In this document: positions 33,522-45,500 of the stretch, one piece after another
How the letters are laid out: every line of letters begins with the position of its first letter
Numbering within the stretch: position 1 is the stretch's first letter
NCBI GenBank assembly: GCA_905250115.1
Contig: CAJNOI010000082.1
Location: 205,789-269,788 of the forward strand
Length of the DNA: 64,000 nt
Source of the DNA: Adineta steineri
Taxonomy: Eukaryota > Rotifera > Eurotatoria > Adinetida > Adinetidae
Direction: 5' to 3'
Notes under the pieces: generated by a model
The model's input: the letters and a program-made list of their open reading frames with translations, nothing else
What the model was told of the DNA's origin: nothing
The model's database searches: none
Made by a program: the position numbers and the translations under genes

Positions 33522-35514
33522 CTAGTGCAAACCTAAAATTGACTTCATAATAGGATTAAGTTCATCATCCCTTGTGTCAACTAATTGTTCTTGGAAAAAT
33601 TGTTGAAATGTCCGTATTAACATTTGCGTTTGAAGTATTCTTTGTATCAATTGTGAATATTGGCGTGCTGCTTGATAATAAGTAGAATATTTTTTAATCA
33701 TATAGCGAAAAAGTAGGCTCGCATAGATTGATTGTGCTTCATCAACTTGTTTGCTATTCATAAAGGTTGACTGTTCGTTTTCTACAATATTTTCAACTGA
33801 GAGACTTTTGGTAAATGTCAATATAATCAGCATCAATTGCAAAATAATTGGATCATCGTCAGTGACATTCTTGATCGAACGAAACAGTTGAGTTGATGCT
33901 GAATCCAATTGTTTTCCAAAGCAATACTGCGATAGTTGTTTGCAAACGATAGCATATTCTTCGCTTTGAACTTCCGGATCAAATACAAGATCTCTATCGA
34001 TATCGTAACATAGACATATACGCATGTAAAGTACCAAAGGAGAATTGTATTTAAATAATATAAAACGATCTTGTTCATTAAGAAATTCAAATTCAGGAAT
34101 ACTCCGAATGAATGTAATGAGTTTCATACCAAGATCATACAAGAGTGAAGTTGAATAAAGTAAACCCGAACGTCGATCGCTTATATGGTCGAAAGCAGAT
34201 ATACCCTGTTTGGTTGTTGTGAGTCGAAAAGCTATGTCGTAGGAGAGTTTAACTGAGTTGAGACGATTGTAGTCGTCAAGAGTGAGGGAAACGTTTTGTG
34301 GGAGTGGCATAATTTGTTGAATAAGAGGTAATTGAGTAGTTTCAAGCTGTTCTATAGTAGACTCCTTAAATAACAAATATAGACAACATAAAAATACGTA
34401 GAATTTTGTTGTTTTAACTTGATACATCTCGCGCTCTTCCTCCTTTCATTCTGACATGAATATGTTATGCTAAATTCTCTATAAAAAATGTTGACAAGCT
34501 GGAGATTTTTGCTGTTGAAATCACTAGTGCTGAAACTAGATGAAAAAATGATTTTCTTCATTCTTGAAATAAATCGATTGTGTGAAGTGGTAAATTTCTT
34601 ATAAGCTAACTTACTCATATTTTTTAGCTGATTCTTCTAAAACTTGTAATTTTTTACTTAGAAAACGCTTCCGAATATAAAATCGATAGTATTTTTATTG
34701 GGTCTGCTCATAAAGTATCGTAAGAATGACTTACTTTTTGTGGCTCTAACACTATAGTTGGCTCGTTCATCAAATGGTCATTATCCTCAAGAGAAACATT
34801 TATAAAACTTGTCTGCGTAAGAGTACTAATTGTATTGTTAGTTAATCGTCTGTTTTCTTCTAGCTGTCGCTGTTTGTTTAACTTTTCGTTCGCAGAAGAA
34901 CTCCATTTCATACCTATGGAATCGAGTAAAATATACAGTTTTATTATGTTCATCTTTGAATTATAAGAGAGTTTCGCACTTACCAACTGACAAACACTTC
35001 TCAAGTCGACAACGTCTACACATTCGACGTCTATTTTTAAATTTTATATCGCACTTGTTAGTATTAGTTAAACATTTTAGATCGTTCTACAAAAAGAAGA
35101 CGACAGAATTATAAAAATTAGTAAGATAATTACATGATCGCTAGCAATTTACCACATTATGAGAGGCATTTCTATGGAAGAAAGATTTACATGATTCACA
35201 GGAAATTACATTGAAATTGTACCCAGAACATTTATCATCACATATTACACAAGTTAAATCTGTTTTACGACGTTTATATGATACTTTTGTTGTGTTTTCA
35301 GTAGATTCAGGGATCTGGAAAATATATCATTGTAGTTGATATTGTACACATGTGATTTCAAAACACTTACAATACTTCTTGTTATACCAGATAATTCACC
35401 ACAGTTCTCTGATTTTTGAATAATAGAGAGAAGATTTTGAAATGTTTCATCATTTCCTGTAATAACGATTAAATTAGTCTTCTGATTTTTGGTAACGCTG
35501 TTGTTGGTAGCCAT
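33522..35514 (-). CDS. Nuclear hormone receptor
   Basis: Five exons join in phase to 476 residues: 35514-35371, 35314-35153, 35086-34984, 34913-34735 and 34364-33522. The DNA-binding domain has a complete first zinc finger (CVICDDKC...CESCKSFF, spacing C-x2-C-x13-C-x2-C), with P-box CESCKSFF. The second finger (CLTNTNKC...CRRCRLEKCLSVGMK) has six residues between its first two cysteines where five is usual. The last exon is an all-helical ligand-binding domain with LSYDIAFRLTTTKQ and ...EFLNEQDRFILFKYNSPLVL, the usual helix 3-5 region. The predicted role is ligand-regulated transcription in the nucleus; target and ligand unknown. A possible extra exon near 34625-34680 (KRFLSKKLQVLEESAKKYE) is open but not phase-compatible. 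The gene is divergent from the P450/reductase gene. Confidence 0.88.
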
Positions 35515-35716
35515 TTTCCTTCAACGAATAAATTTTGATTATTCTCTTTTCTTTCGTGTTTTTTTACGAACACAGCACGAAAGCGATGAAAAAAATTGCG
35601 TACCACGTTTTACCGGAGCTTGTGAGTATTTTTTTTCTGTCTTTATCAGTGACAAATAAAAAGAAAGACAAATGATGAAACGTTGTTTTTTCTTTTCTGT
35701 TCTATTCTGTTTTATT

Positions 35717-35832
35717 CTGGGCACGTATTCTGAGGACGTATTTTGTGCACGTATTCTGCGGACGTATCCTATGCTCGTGTTTTGGACACGTATTCTGTGC
35801 TCGTATTCTGCGTACGTATTCTGTGCACGTAC
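35717..35832. repeat. Minisatellite, about 12-13-bp unit
   Basis: About nine imperfect copies of a CACGTATTCTGTG-like unit (variants GGACGTATTTTG, CTCGTATTCTG). It lies in the 519-bp spacer between the divergent nuclear-receptor and P450/reductase genes. ORFs read through it are repetitive and rejected. Confidence 0.85.
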
Positions 35833-36032
35833 CTTTTTGCACTAAGGAGATTTGTATGCCACGTACAGATAGAATGAAAAAACTTGCGATATATAAAAAG
35901 GTAACGAAATTCATTGTATTCAATAAAGCAACGAAGAAGTACTTACAATCAATTTTTGATCAACAGAGCATTAAGTAAGTTGTATTTAGAGATTGTCGAC
36001 AGAATATTGGCTTTGATTTGTACACAGTTATC

Positions 36033-39000
36033 ATGAGCAAATTAATTCCACAACCTCAACCAACGTTTTTGATTGGAAATTTGAAAGAGATAGATTCTAC
36101 TCATGGTTTAGAGTCTCTGAAAAGATTGCACAAACTGTACGGTGATATTTATCGATTGACCTTTTTTAACAAAAGTTTTGTGGTAGTTTGTAGTCAAGAA
36201 ATTGTTAACTTTGTATGTGACGAAACAAAATTCGATAAAAATGTTAGTCAAGCTCTAGAAGAATTGAGAGCTGCAGCTGGCGATGGACTCTTTACTGCAC
36301 ATACGTCAGAACCAAATTGGAAACTTGCTCATAAAATCTTAATGCCTGCTTTTGGACCACAAGCCATTCGAGATATGTTTCCAGCTATGATGGATATATG
36401 TACACAACTTATTCTTCGATGGGAACGATTTGCTGGGGAAGAAATTGATGTTTGCGATAATTTGACTCGTTTGACGTTGGATACTATTGCTTTATGCAGT
36501 TTCAATTATCGATTCAATAGTTTCTATCATAATACAATGCATCGTTTTGTTGATGCTATGATAAATGTTCTTATTGAAAGTGGTAAACGTGTTGGACGAT
36601 TTTCTTTGCAAAATACACTGATGATGACAACTGCGCGTCGCTACAAGAATGATGTTGAATATATTCACAATCTATGCGATGAAATTGTTCAAGAACGTCG
36701 TAAAAATCCAAATGATGTTAATGATTTACTTAATCGAATGATTAATGGTAAAGATCCAGAAACTGGTTATCAATTATCTGATGAAAATATTCGTTATCAA
36801 ATGTTTACTTTTTTGGTTGCCGGACATGAAACAACATCTGGACTTCTTTCATTTACATTATATTATCTTCTAAAAAATCCACGTGCGTTACAAAAAGCAC
36901 AAGCAGAAGTCGATCTATATAATGAAATTACAGTTGATACATTAGGCAAATTAAAATATATCGATGCAGTATTAAAAGAAACACTTCGTTTACAACCTAC
37001 AGCACCAGGATTTAGTTTAGAATCGAAGATAGGTGATATCATGCTTCCAGGTGGTTACATAGTTGACAAAGACGATATGATATTTGTTCTTTTGTCTGGA
37101 TTACATCGTGATCCAAAAGTATGGGACCAACCAGAAGAATTTATTCCAGAACGAATGCTCAATGGTGGATTTGAAAAACTTCCACCAAATTTATGGAAAC
37201 CATTTGGTAATGGGCAACGTGCTTGTATCGGTCGACCTTTTGCATGGCAGGAGAGTCTTCTTGCTATTGCCCTTATACTTAAACATTTTAATATTGAATT
37301 TGTTGATCCATCGTATGATCTTCGTATTAAAGAAACCTTAACAATCAAACCAGATGGTTTTAAAATACGAGTTCGACCACGTCAACAAATAGGATTTCTA
37401 CTTAATACAAATGTCAAACAATCAGAAAAAATACCAGAAAAAACAAAACAACAAATTGATAGAGAACATCTTCGACCAATGTGTATTCTTTTTGGTAGTA
37501 ATTCTGGTTCTTGTCAATCTTTTGCAGATACATTAGCATCTGAAGCACCTCTCTATGGTTATAATGCAACAGTAGCGAATCTCGATTCTTCTATTGGATG
37601 TCTTCCAAATGATCGACCTATTATAATAATAACTGCTTCATATGAAGGTAAACCATGCGACAATGCCAAACAATTTGTCGCTTATCTTGAATCAAAACCA
37701 AAATTAGAAATCAATTATGCTGTATTTGGAGCTGGTCATCATGATTGGATTGATACGTATCAAAAAGTTCCAACTTATATTGATCAGATGATTGAAAACA
37801 TGGGTGGTAAACGAATTATTGAACGTGGTGTTGGTGATGCTGCAGGTGATTTTTTTGGTGCATTTGAAAGTTGGAAAGAAAATCTATTTCGAGCATTACG
37901 AAAAGATACTGGGGATCAAAATGTGTTTAGTAATGAAAAACTTTCAATCGAAATTGTCAATTCAAGTAGACATCTTGGGCAAATAACAGATTTTGGTGTT
38001 GCTTTACAAAATAAAATTTTAGTTGACGCAAATGAAATTGGACCTATGAAACGACATTTGGAAATACAATTACCAAAAGGACAAACTTATCGTACTGGAG
38101 ATTATCTTTCTGTTTTACCAACAAATCCAATTGAAATTGTTTCTCGAGTTCTTAAACAATTTCATTTATCTGGTGATACTCATATTAAAATTAATTCTTC
38201 GACGAATACATTCTTTCCAACAAATTATCCAGTTAGTGCATTTGATATTTTAATTGGTTATGTTGAGTTAGCTCAACCAATCAGTAAAAAGCAAATTGAA
38301 ATTCTTGCTGGATTATGTAAAAATGAAACAGAACAAATACGCCTTACAAATCTTGCTGGAGATGAATATGAAAAAGAAATTCTTGGTAAACGAATAACTA
38401 TTTTGGATATTCTTGAATTATATCCATCATGCAAACTTTCATTTGCACAATATCTTCGAATGCTTCCATCACTTCGTGTTCGTCAATATAGTATTTCGTC
38501 ATCATCTTTGTGGAATTCTGAAGTTGTAACAATAACATGGGATATACTCAATAGACCATCATTAAGTGGAATTGGACAATATTATGGTGTTGCATCGAAT
38601 TATCTTGCAAATCTCAAAGAAGGTGATCATATTAGTTGTAGTGTTCGAGCAAGTAATGTTAAATTCCATCCACCTGAAGATACAACAATACCTATTGTTA
38701 TGATAGCTGCTGGAACTGGAATTGCACCATTTCGTGGATTTATTCAAGAAAGAGCAGCTCAATTCGTATGTGGAAGAGATATTGGACGAACAATTCTTTA
38801 TTATGGATGTCGAGCAAATGAAGATTTTTTGTATTCAGATGAATTAGATAAGTGGTCAAAATTTGGTGCAATAGAAGTCAAATCTATTTTCTCTCGTGAA
38901 AAAAATGATGATAAAAAATATGTTCAAGATTTACTTTGGGAAGATCGAAATGAGATTGCTAAATTGTATTCCAATGGTGCACGATTTTATACATGTGGTA

Positions 39001-39140
39001 GTGCTAACAAATTAGGTACATCAGTGAAAACATGTTTTATCAAGATCATTGCAGAAGCTAAACAATGTAATGGAGATGAAGCAGGAAAAATTCTTGAAGA
39101 AATTTCACTTGATCGATATAGTGTCGATGTTTTTACATAA
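36033..39140 (+). CDS. Self-sufficient cytochrome P450:NADPH reductase fusion (CYP102/CYP505 type)
   Basis: A single 1035-residue exon. ATG at 36033 is preferred; the frame is open a little upstream but without ATG. The P450 domain carries the I-helix AGHETT (A263-T268), E316/R319 of ExxR, the PERM loop and the haem loop FGNGQRACIG with Cys398. These positions sit within a few residues of Bacillus P450 BM3. An FMN flavodoxin domain follows (GSNSGSCQSFA, TASYEGKPCDNAKQFV, FGAGHHDWIDTYQKVP). Then comes an FAD/NADPH reductase with RQYSISSSS, GTGIAPFRGF and LYYGCR. BM3-like enzymes hydroxylate fatty acids below the chain end without a partner protein. There is no membrane anchor, so it should be cytosolic. 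The bacterial/fungal architecture, lack of introns and intron-rich neighbours support horizontal acquisition. All motifs are intact. Confidence 0.95.
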   Translation: MSKLIPQPQPTFLIGNLKEIDSTHGLESLKRLHKLYGDIYRLTFFNKSFVVVCSQEIVNFVCDETKFDKNVSQALEELRAAAGDGLFTAHTSEPNWKLAHKILMPAFGPQAIRDMFPAMMDICTQLILRWERFAGEEIDVCDNLTRLTLDTIALCSFNYRFNSFYHNTMHRFVDAMINVLIESGKRVGRFSLQNTLMMTTARRYKNDVEYIHNLCDEIVQERRKNPNDVNDLLNRMINGKDPETGYQLSDENIRYQMFTFLVAGHETTSGLLSFTLYYLLKNPRALQKAQAEVDLYNEITVDTLGKLKYIDAVLKETLRLQPTAPGFSLESKIGDIMLPGGYIVDKDDMIFVLLSGLHRDPKVWDQPEEFIPERMLNGGFEKLPPNLWKPFGNGQRACIGRPFAWQESLLAIALILKHFNIEFVDPSYDLRIKETLTIKPDGFKIRVRPRQQIGFLLNTNVKQSEKIPEKTKQQIDREHLRPMCILFGSNSGSCQSFADTLASEAPLYGYNATVANLDSSIGCLPNDRPIIIITASYEGKPCDNAKQFVAYLESKPKLEINYAVFGAGHHDWIDTYQKVPTYIDQMIENMGGKRIIERGVGDAAGDFFGAFESWKENLFRALRKDTGDQNVFSNEKLSIEIVNSSRHLGQITDFGVALQNKILVDANEIGPMKRHLEIQLPKGQTYRTGDYLSVLPTNPIEIVSRVLKQFHLSGDTHIKINSSTNTFFPTNYPVSAFDILIGYVELAQPISKKQIEILAGLCKNETEQIRLTNLAGDEYEKEILGKRITILDILELYPSCKLSFAQYLRMLPSLRVRQYSISSSSLWNSEVVTITWDILNRPSLSGIGQYYGVASNYLANLKEGDHISCSVRASNVKFHPPEDTTIPIVMIAAGTGIAPFRGFIQERAAQFVCGRDIGRTILYYGCRANEDFLYSDELDKWSKFGAIEVKSIFSREKNDDKKYVQDLLWEDRNEIAKLYSNGARFYTCGSANKLGTSVKTCFIKIIAEAKQCNGDEAGKILEEISLDRYSVDVFT

Positions 39141-39223
39141 AATTATATTTATTTCAAACTTTTTTGAGTTGTAACTTATAGATTCTTAATAAATATTTTC
39201 ATGTGAATATTCATGTATGACAT

Positions 39224-39268
39224 CTTGAGGGTGGGTGGCTAGAGTGTAGAATGTGAGTGTGGGTATAG
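39224..39268. repeat. GT-rich hairpin repeat, copy 10 (half)
   Basis: CTTGAGGGTGGGTGG left end; the right arm is decayed. It starts 83 bp after the P450/reductase stop. Confidence 0.6.
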
Positions 39269-39365
39269 ATCCCTAAAAAACTGATTATCAATTCATTTTT
39301 CTTTGATTAATAATTATCAATCCATACTAACCTCAATGGATAACGATCGAATACAGTTGGTGAGA

Positions 39366-39552
39366 TTACCTCGGCAGAATGACAATCGATGCAACTGCTG
39401 TCATTGGAACAAGAGCATCAACAGTAGGAACAATATGATGTAAAAACCTTTCGATGGAATCTAATTTTGGTTGATCTTCTTCTTTCTAAACAAATATTTC
39501 ATCGAAATAGATTTTAATAATGGTTCAAAACAAGATTATTTACCATTGACAT
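39366..39552 (-). CDS. Possible 42-residue protein, two exons
   Basis: Exon 39552-39544 (Met-Ser-Met) with donor GTAAAT splices in phase to 39485-39366, reading KEEDQPKLDSIERFLHHIVP then TVDALVPMTAVASIVILPR and stop. Residue use looks coding and the acceptor TTTAG is good, but I recognise no family. It may instead be the last exon of a longer gene whose start I missed. Confidence 0.3.
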
Positions 39553-40010
39553 TATCCTTTATTATGATGTTAATGCGAAAAGAAAAATATTTAAATTTTA
39601 GATTTGGATATCTAGTACGTGATCTGATTAAATGAAGCGTGATGAAAAGTACCAATCAAAGATAAATGCAGACATGGTAGTGATATGTAAAATGAGAGTG
39701 AACGCACGAGGAAAAAAAATACTATGGTGATAGACTATAATCTAGTATCTATGATACGTATTTTTTTTCAACATAAAATGAGTCCCAACGAAAGATGGCA
39801 CCAGCATAAAGACTCATGTGTAGATGACGCACGTATTGTTTTTTTTTATTTTAGTTTGTAAGAAAGATACGAGATTAGATATTTTGAATCTCATTATTGA
39901 GATCGGATTGGTTTGTAAATATTGATACTATTTTTTGACTAAAAAATAATTCTGTTTTCAAAGGATTAAAAGTGAAGATAAATTATTAGAATATGTTTCT
40001 TTATTATTTA

Positions 40011-40077
40011 TTAAGGGTAGGTGTGGGTGCGGGGTATAGGCATCACATTAATATCACATTCACACCCACACTCTCAA
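40011..40077. repeat. GT-rich hairpin repeat, copy 11
   Basis: TTAAGGGTAGGTGTGGGTG at the left and CACACCCACACTCTCAA at the right; 61 bp beyond the G-alpha stop. Confidence 0.8.
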
Positions 40078-40137
40078 CGATAACCTTTTATAAACCCATG
40101 CTTTATGACTCTGATACACATATACATATAACCCTTC

Positions 40138-41575
40138 CTAATTGCGCGAATATTCTTTTAGATTTGATTGAAGAATTATGTCTTTAGCAGAAGTAATTAA
40201 AAATTGGACACCATCACCATCTGCATCTAAATAGTTAAAACTTTTTTAAAAAAAAAATCATTTTTTTTGTCTTTACTATTTGCACAGGTAAAATGTGAAT
40301 AGATAATCCGATCACTATTTGAATTGAGATCGACATACATTTTAAGGATAAATTCTCGTGCAGCTTGTGCATCACGTTTAGGACCTAGAATAGAAAATTG
40401 AATTTTTTGAGTTATTAAATCAATAAATTTTACCATCAAATTCTGGAAAATAATCGACCAAATGTGAATACATGATTTTTTCTTCGAGTAAATCTTTTTT
40501 GTTCAAAAAAAGAATCACAGGAAACTTCATATACCATCGATTAGTTACAATTGTACGAAATAATGCTATACTCTCTTCCATTTGATTCTAAATTTTAGTT
40601 TTTTTATTTAAAAACAAAACATTCGTTTTATTTACTTCATTGTCAGACTCAACAAGAACATGATCATATTCATCTAATGCGGCAAGAAATAGTATTGCAA
40701 AGGCATTATCAAAGTAACGAATCCACTTTCGATGTTCTGATCTTCGTGCACCATTTTTAATAATTCTATTTTAATAAATGAACTTATTTTTTATTAAAAG
40801 TATTTTTTTTATTTACCGGAAAGTAATATTTTCAAAATCAAATAAATATTCAGTAATTCCATTAATAAGGATTCGAGCACATAGGATATCCTGTTCAGTT
40901 GATAAATAATCTGGCGCAGCAATTCGATCGATGCTATCCAAGTAACTTAACATGAAGAATTCTTTGATTTATTTATTTTATTAAGAAAACTGATTTTTAC
41001 TATTTAGCTGAATCTATTAATTGATATTCTCTTCGTCTATCATAGCACTCTTTTATTCCTGGATCACTCCAAAGACTTTTAATAGCTTCAACATATTGAG
41101 GTTCTAATATTGTCACAGTTGTATAATCAACTGAACGGACAAGTGCAGCATGTTTTTGTTAAAACAATTAACCAAAAAAAACAAATGAGAATAGATAAAA
41201 TATAAATCTAACCTCATTGTTTTTATCTCTGTATTGTATTTTGAGCGTATCCATAGCATGAATCATTGATTGCATTGCCATGAATATATTTTGATAAACA
41301 AATTTAACAAATGAACGTTTATCTTCTTCGGAATAACCTGTACCATAAATAATACGCATTTGTTTCATAAGTGTTGATTTACCAGATCCTTCGGCATCTA
41401 TTTAAGAAAAAAAAATTTGTCTATTTTGAAACAAAATAACAAATCGAAGTTTTGTACCAAATAACAGGAATATTAATTCTCGTCGTTGATTTTTTTTATC
41501 AAGAAGTAATTGTTTTTCAATTTCTCGATTCCTTTGTTTCTGTTCACGTGCTTTAGCAGACAAACAACACATCAT
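40138..41575 (-). CDS. Divergent G-protein alpha subunit, possibly decaying
   Basis: A minus-strand multi-exon gene with clear G-alpha features: an N-terminal MMCC palmitoylation-type start, the P-loop, [27 protein letters not shown] (the G4 motif) and HFTCAN near the end. Key sites are altered. The P-loop reads DAEGSGKST against the usual GAGESGKST. Switch I has LINGI where the family has xTTGI, losing the Mg-binding Thr. Switch II has KNGARRSE where DVGGQRSE is expected, losing the catalytic Gln and its Asp. The C-terminus is EYSRN against Gq EYNLV. The acceptor before [12 protein letters not shown] (41158) reads AA where AG is needed. GTP binding and hydrolysis are probably impaired. It is either a specialised pseudo-GTPase or a dying paralogue of Gq type. 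Confidence 0.75.
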
Positions 41576-42528
41576 CTTGATGAAGTTTTTTCTCTTTGTA
41601 AATATTTAATAATTTCGAGATCCAATGAATACGAACGATGATAGTAATAATAACAATCTTTATTTAAATAGGATGTCGTTTTCAAACGTCGTACAATAAA
41701 CTAAACACATCATATAATGATACTAATTTTAACTGCTTTTAACGTTCTTTGCTCGTCTTTTTATATGTATCGACTGTCCTTCGCCATACACAGCGATAGA
41801 CAGTGTGCATAGACAAGGTCTGAGCGCAAGAGACATGAAGGATAACATAATATATACATAATGAATAGATCAACGAAATATTTGGAGGATAGATAAACAG
41901 CATCTAACAAGGATGGATAAATAAAATATATGGACATGAGGCTAAGCACTACCCAGGTTAACCAGTCTTATCCTGCAGATTCCTATAGTTTTTTATCGGA
42001 TTTCTGGTGACGGGATCACATTGGATTCCGTAGGATTACAGATTCGGTCTGATCCTTTTAACTTAAACCGTTGATATCCGATAGTAGGTTACCGATCGGA
42101 TCCTAGGAACTTCAACCAACAAAATCCGATATTAATATTAAAACGACTATTGCGACAAATAAAAACGAAGTGTTACATGTACGCTAAGCACTATACCAGT
42201 ACTATTTAAGGATGTGGGTGCAATTACAGGCATCTCTCACAACCGTATCTATATCCAACATCCACACCCATTCACCCACACCCTTATCGGGACTTTTTCT
42301 AGATAGAAAAAAATTTATGAAACAATTTAAACGAGCATCATATTTCATGACATGTTTGAGATAGCTTGTGATTTCTCATCAAACGAGTATCATATTTTCA
42401 AAGTCTGTACGTGTTACTAAAGCTGACGAGATTAAAGCAAATCAAAACACGTTCGTCAATAATCTCTATGTGTGTGATAGATATTAAAATGCATGTCAGA
42501 CAAAAAAAGAGTAATACAAAGATAGACG
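41576..42528. other. Intergenic with direct repeat and hairpin
   Basis: No gene. An 11-bp direct repeat GCTAAGCACTA (41941-41951 and 42183-42193) brackets a 231-bp segment without obvious inverted ends. A GT-rich hairpin follows at 42206-42286. Confidence 0.45.
42206..42286. repeat. GT-rich hairpin repeat, copy 12
   Basis: TTAAGGATGTGGGTG at the left and TCACCCACACCCTTA at the right. Confidence 0.8.
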
Positions 42529-45500
42529 ATGATTTATCTAATAGTTTTAATGCTATGGCCAATGGTTTATACGAGTTTGAATCTATATGAAACAGATCGA
42601 AAGGTCGGTAATGGACAATTACAATTTGATTGCTTGTATTATCATGTAGCTAATTGGACAGATTCTTATGAGTTGCTACGGACTAATACAAGTCAGATTC
42701 TTAAGTATTGTCGTCGTCCTCTGAATGAAACCAGTATACTGCGTCTTGGTTTTCCCAATCAACATCAACATATTAAAAACTATACATTTAAACAATTGCG
42801 TCAGTCAAATATTACTATTGATCAACTAATTTCATGGAACGCTCCCGTGGATCTTGCTGAACGATATTTCCTTTACATTGAACAATCGACCATTGATGAT
42901 CCATCATCAAAAGAAATATTCTATCGATGCAAAGATCCGTGGTTTGGTCTTCGATGTGAGTACGCGGCTGCTCATATATTAATCGACACAGATGATCACC
43001 CTAAGGAAAGTTTCTACAGGACAAATGACTGGTATGTTAAAGACATGATTAATACTAACAGAGAGTCATCATGTTATGTTCATTTGACATGTGATCGCGG
43101 ATCACCTATGTGTCTTGATTGGCGTGAAATATGCAATGGTCAAATCGATTGTATTGATGACGGTGCCGATGAAGCACAATGTTTCCTTCTAGAAATAAAC
43201 GAATGTGCTGATGATGAATATCGATGTCATAATGGCTTGTGTATTCCCTTAGATTTCTACAAAGATGACGAACAACATCCAGATTGTCTCGATCGTTCTG
43301 ATGAGCCAACTAGTAGATCATCGTTTAGCTTTTGTTCCAAAGACCCAAGATTTCGATGCGAAGATCAAGTTTGTCGATCCAATGACATGAGCTTTTCTTG
43401 TGCTGATGGACAGTGTGTTAATAATTTTAAGAAGTCATGTGTAAATGGACGAAACAACTTAGTAAAAACAGCCATGAAAGCAAAAGGAAATTTGTCTCAC
43501 AGTTGTTCGTTATTTATGATTTGTCATACGCTAATGATCGATAAGATTAATGGAGAATCATGTGCAAATCTGTCTGTTTTATCGAACGCCAATAACTCTG
43601 ATCTGTTCATTTGTGAATCATTATTTCAATTTCCAACTATTCCTGTCCTCTATGGACATGTACGTTTTCTGTACGATAACAATCAATCGAAACTAATACA
43701 AGCGGGCATAAATCTTATACTCCCTGATTACATTTGTTATGACGCACAGTTATGTGATTTTATTTCATCCACATTTCATTATCAAAATTTAACTTGTCGC
43801 CATCGTCAACAAATACCCGTAAATGCTGATCTTGGTTATGATGAGTTTTTACTATCTTTAAGCAATTATTTTCGTCCTTGTGCAGCTCCGTATATAATGT
43901 CCAATGATGAACAATACAGACAACATTCATCGCTCTATTGCTGCAAGAATTCATCAAAATGTATTTCGAAACATCGTCTCATGGATCGTGTACGAGATTG
44001 TTCGATGGGCGATGATGAAAACTATAAACTGAGCTGTTCTTTACAAGATATGCATCGTTTCAAATGCTCCGATCAAGATACAACGTGTTGGTCGCCATCA
44101 GTCGATCCTAATTCTTGCACTGTATTTAACCAGAAACTAAACTTAAATAAAATACTTTTCCAAAACATTTGTGATGGAGTTGTTCATCTTTTACCTCAAG
44201 AAATCGATGGACAAAGTCATAGTGATGAAACAGAATGTCAGCATTGGCCATGTAGTAACATCTACACGAGATGTGACAGTTTTAAGGCTTGTCCGGATGG
44301 TCACGACGAGTATGATTGTCTGGACACTAAGTGTCCTTTAAATCTTTATCCATGTATCTCACCCATAAATTATACAATAATCTGTTTATTAATGGATCAA
44401 GTCGCTGATAATATTATCGATTGTCTTGGAGCAACAGATGAACTTCAGTATTGTTACATATCGCATGTCGACGCAAATGATCACTGCTGGAACGTTACTG
44501 ATTGCATATCTCCTGATCAATTATGTGATCACTTCAGAAGTTGTCCTTCACCGGTTCATGAAAACTTTTGTCATAAGAAGATATGTCTGGATAGTTTGGA
44601 TAGTATTGATGAAGCAAGAGAGATATTCTGTCCATTAGCAGAGAACAAAAACGCAATTGAATACTTCTCACTGAAGACCGCTCGCATCTATCCTCTATTA
44701 GAAGAATCTCTTTCTGCTGTTCAATTCAATCAACAGCAAGTCAAACATCAGTCTTTTATGAAAAACACTCAGTTTATCCCCGAGACCATAGGATGGATAC
44801 GTCATTGTCCTCATGGACTGAGTGTTGTTGCCTGGCAAGGTGGTGACACCCTCATCAACCAATGCTTTTGTCCACCAAATTACTATGGTGATCTATGTGA
44901 GTATCAAAATCAACGCGTTAGTTTGACATTGCGTTTGCTGCCTGTTAGTCGACGCAGTTTTTATGCGTTTGTGGTGTTGTTGATTGATGAATATGGTCAG
45001 GTTAACTCTTACGATCAGTTTTCATTCATAACCAAAACAGGTTGCTTGAAGAAATTCAATATCTATCTGTTGTATTCCACTCGACCTAAAGATATATCGA
45101 AGAACTACAGCATACATATCGATGTCTTTGACAAATATACACTAACATACCATGCGAGTTGGCATCTATTGATTCCATTTAGTTTTCTACCCGTGAATCG
45201 GATAGCTACAAATCTGATTATACCATTTCAAAGCACTCGAAGTTTCAAAACTTGTCATTTGATATGTAAGAACGGCGGCGAATGCATGCAATATGTCAAT
45301 GTAGAAAAGCTTTTTTGTCACTGTTCTTCGAACTGGACGGGCACATTTTGTGATATACCTGTTGATTGTAATGATTGTTCAAATGATTCAGCATGCGTAG
45401 GCTCATGGAACAATCGACCGATATGTGTATGCCCTAATAACAAAATCGGTCCACGTTGTCTCATACCATCTCTTCATCCAGCAGATAAGTGTTACAATAA

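Noticed and set aside
34625-34680. Additional nuclear-receptor exon (KRFLSKKLQVLEESAKKYE)
   Set aside because: Its donor phase does not fit the ligand-binding exon, whereas the previous exon joins that exon directly in phase 0.
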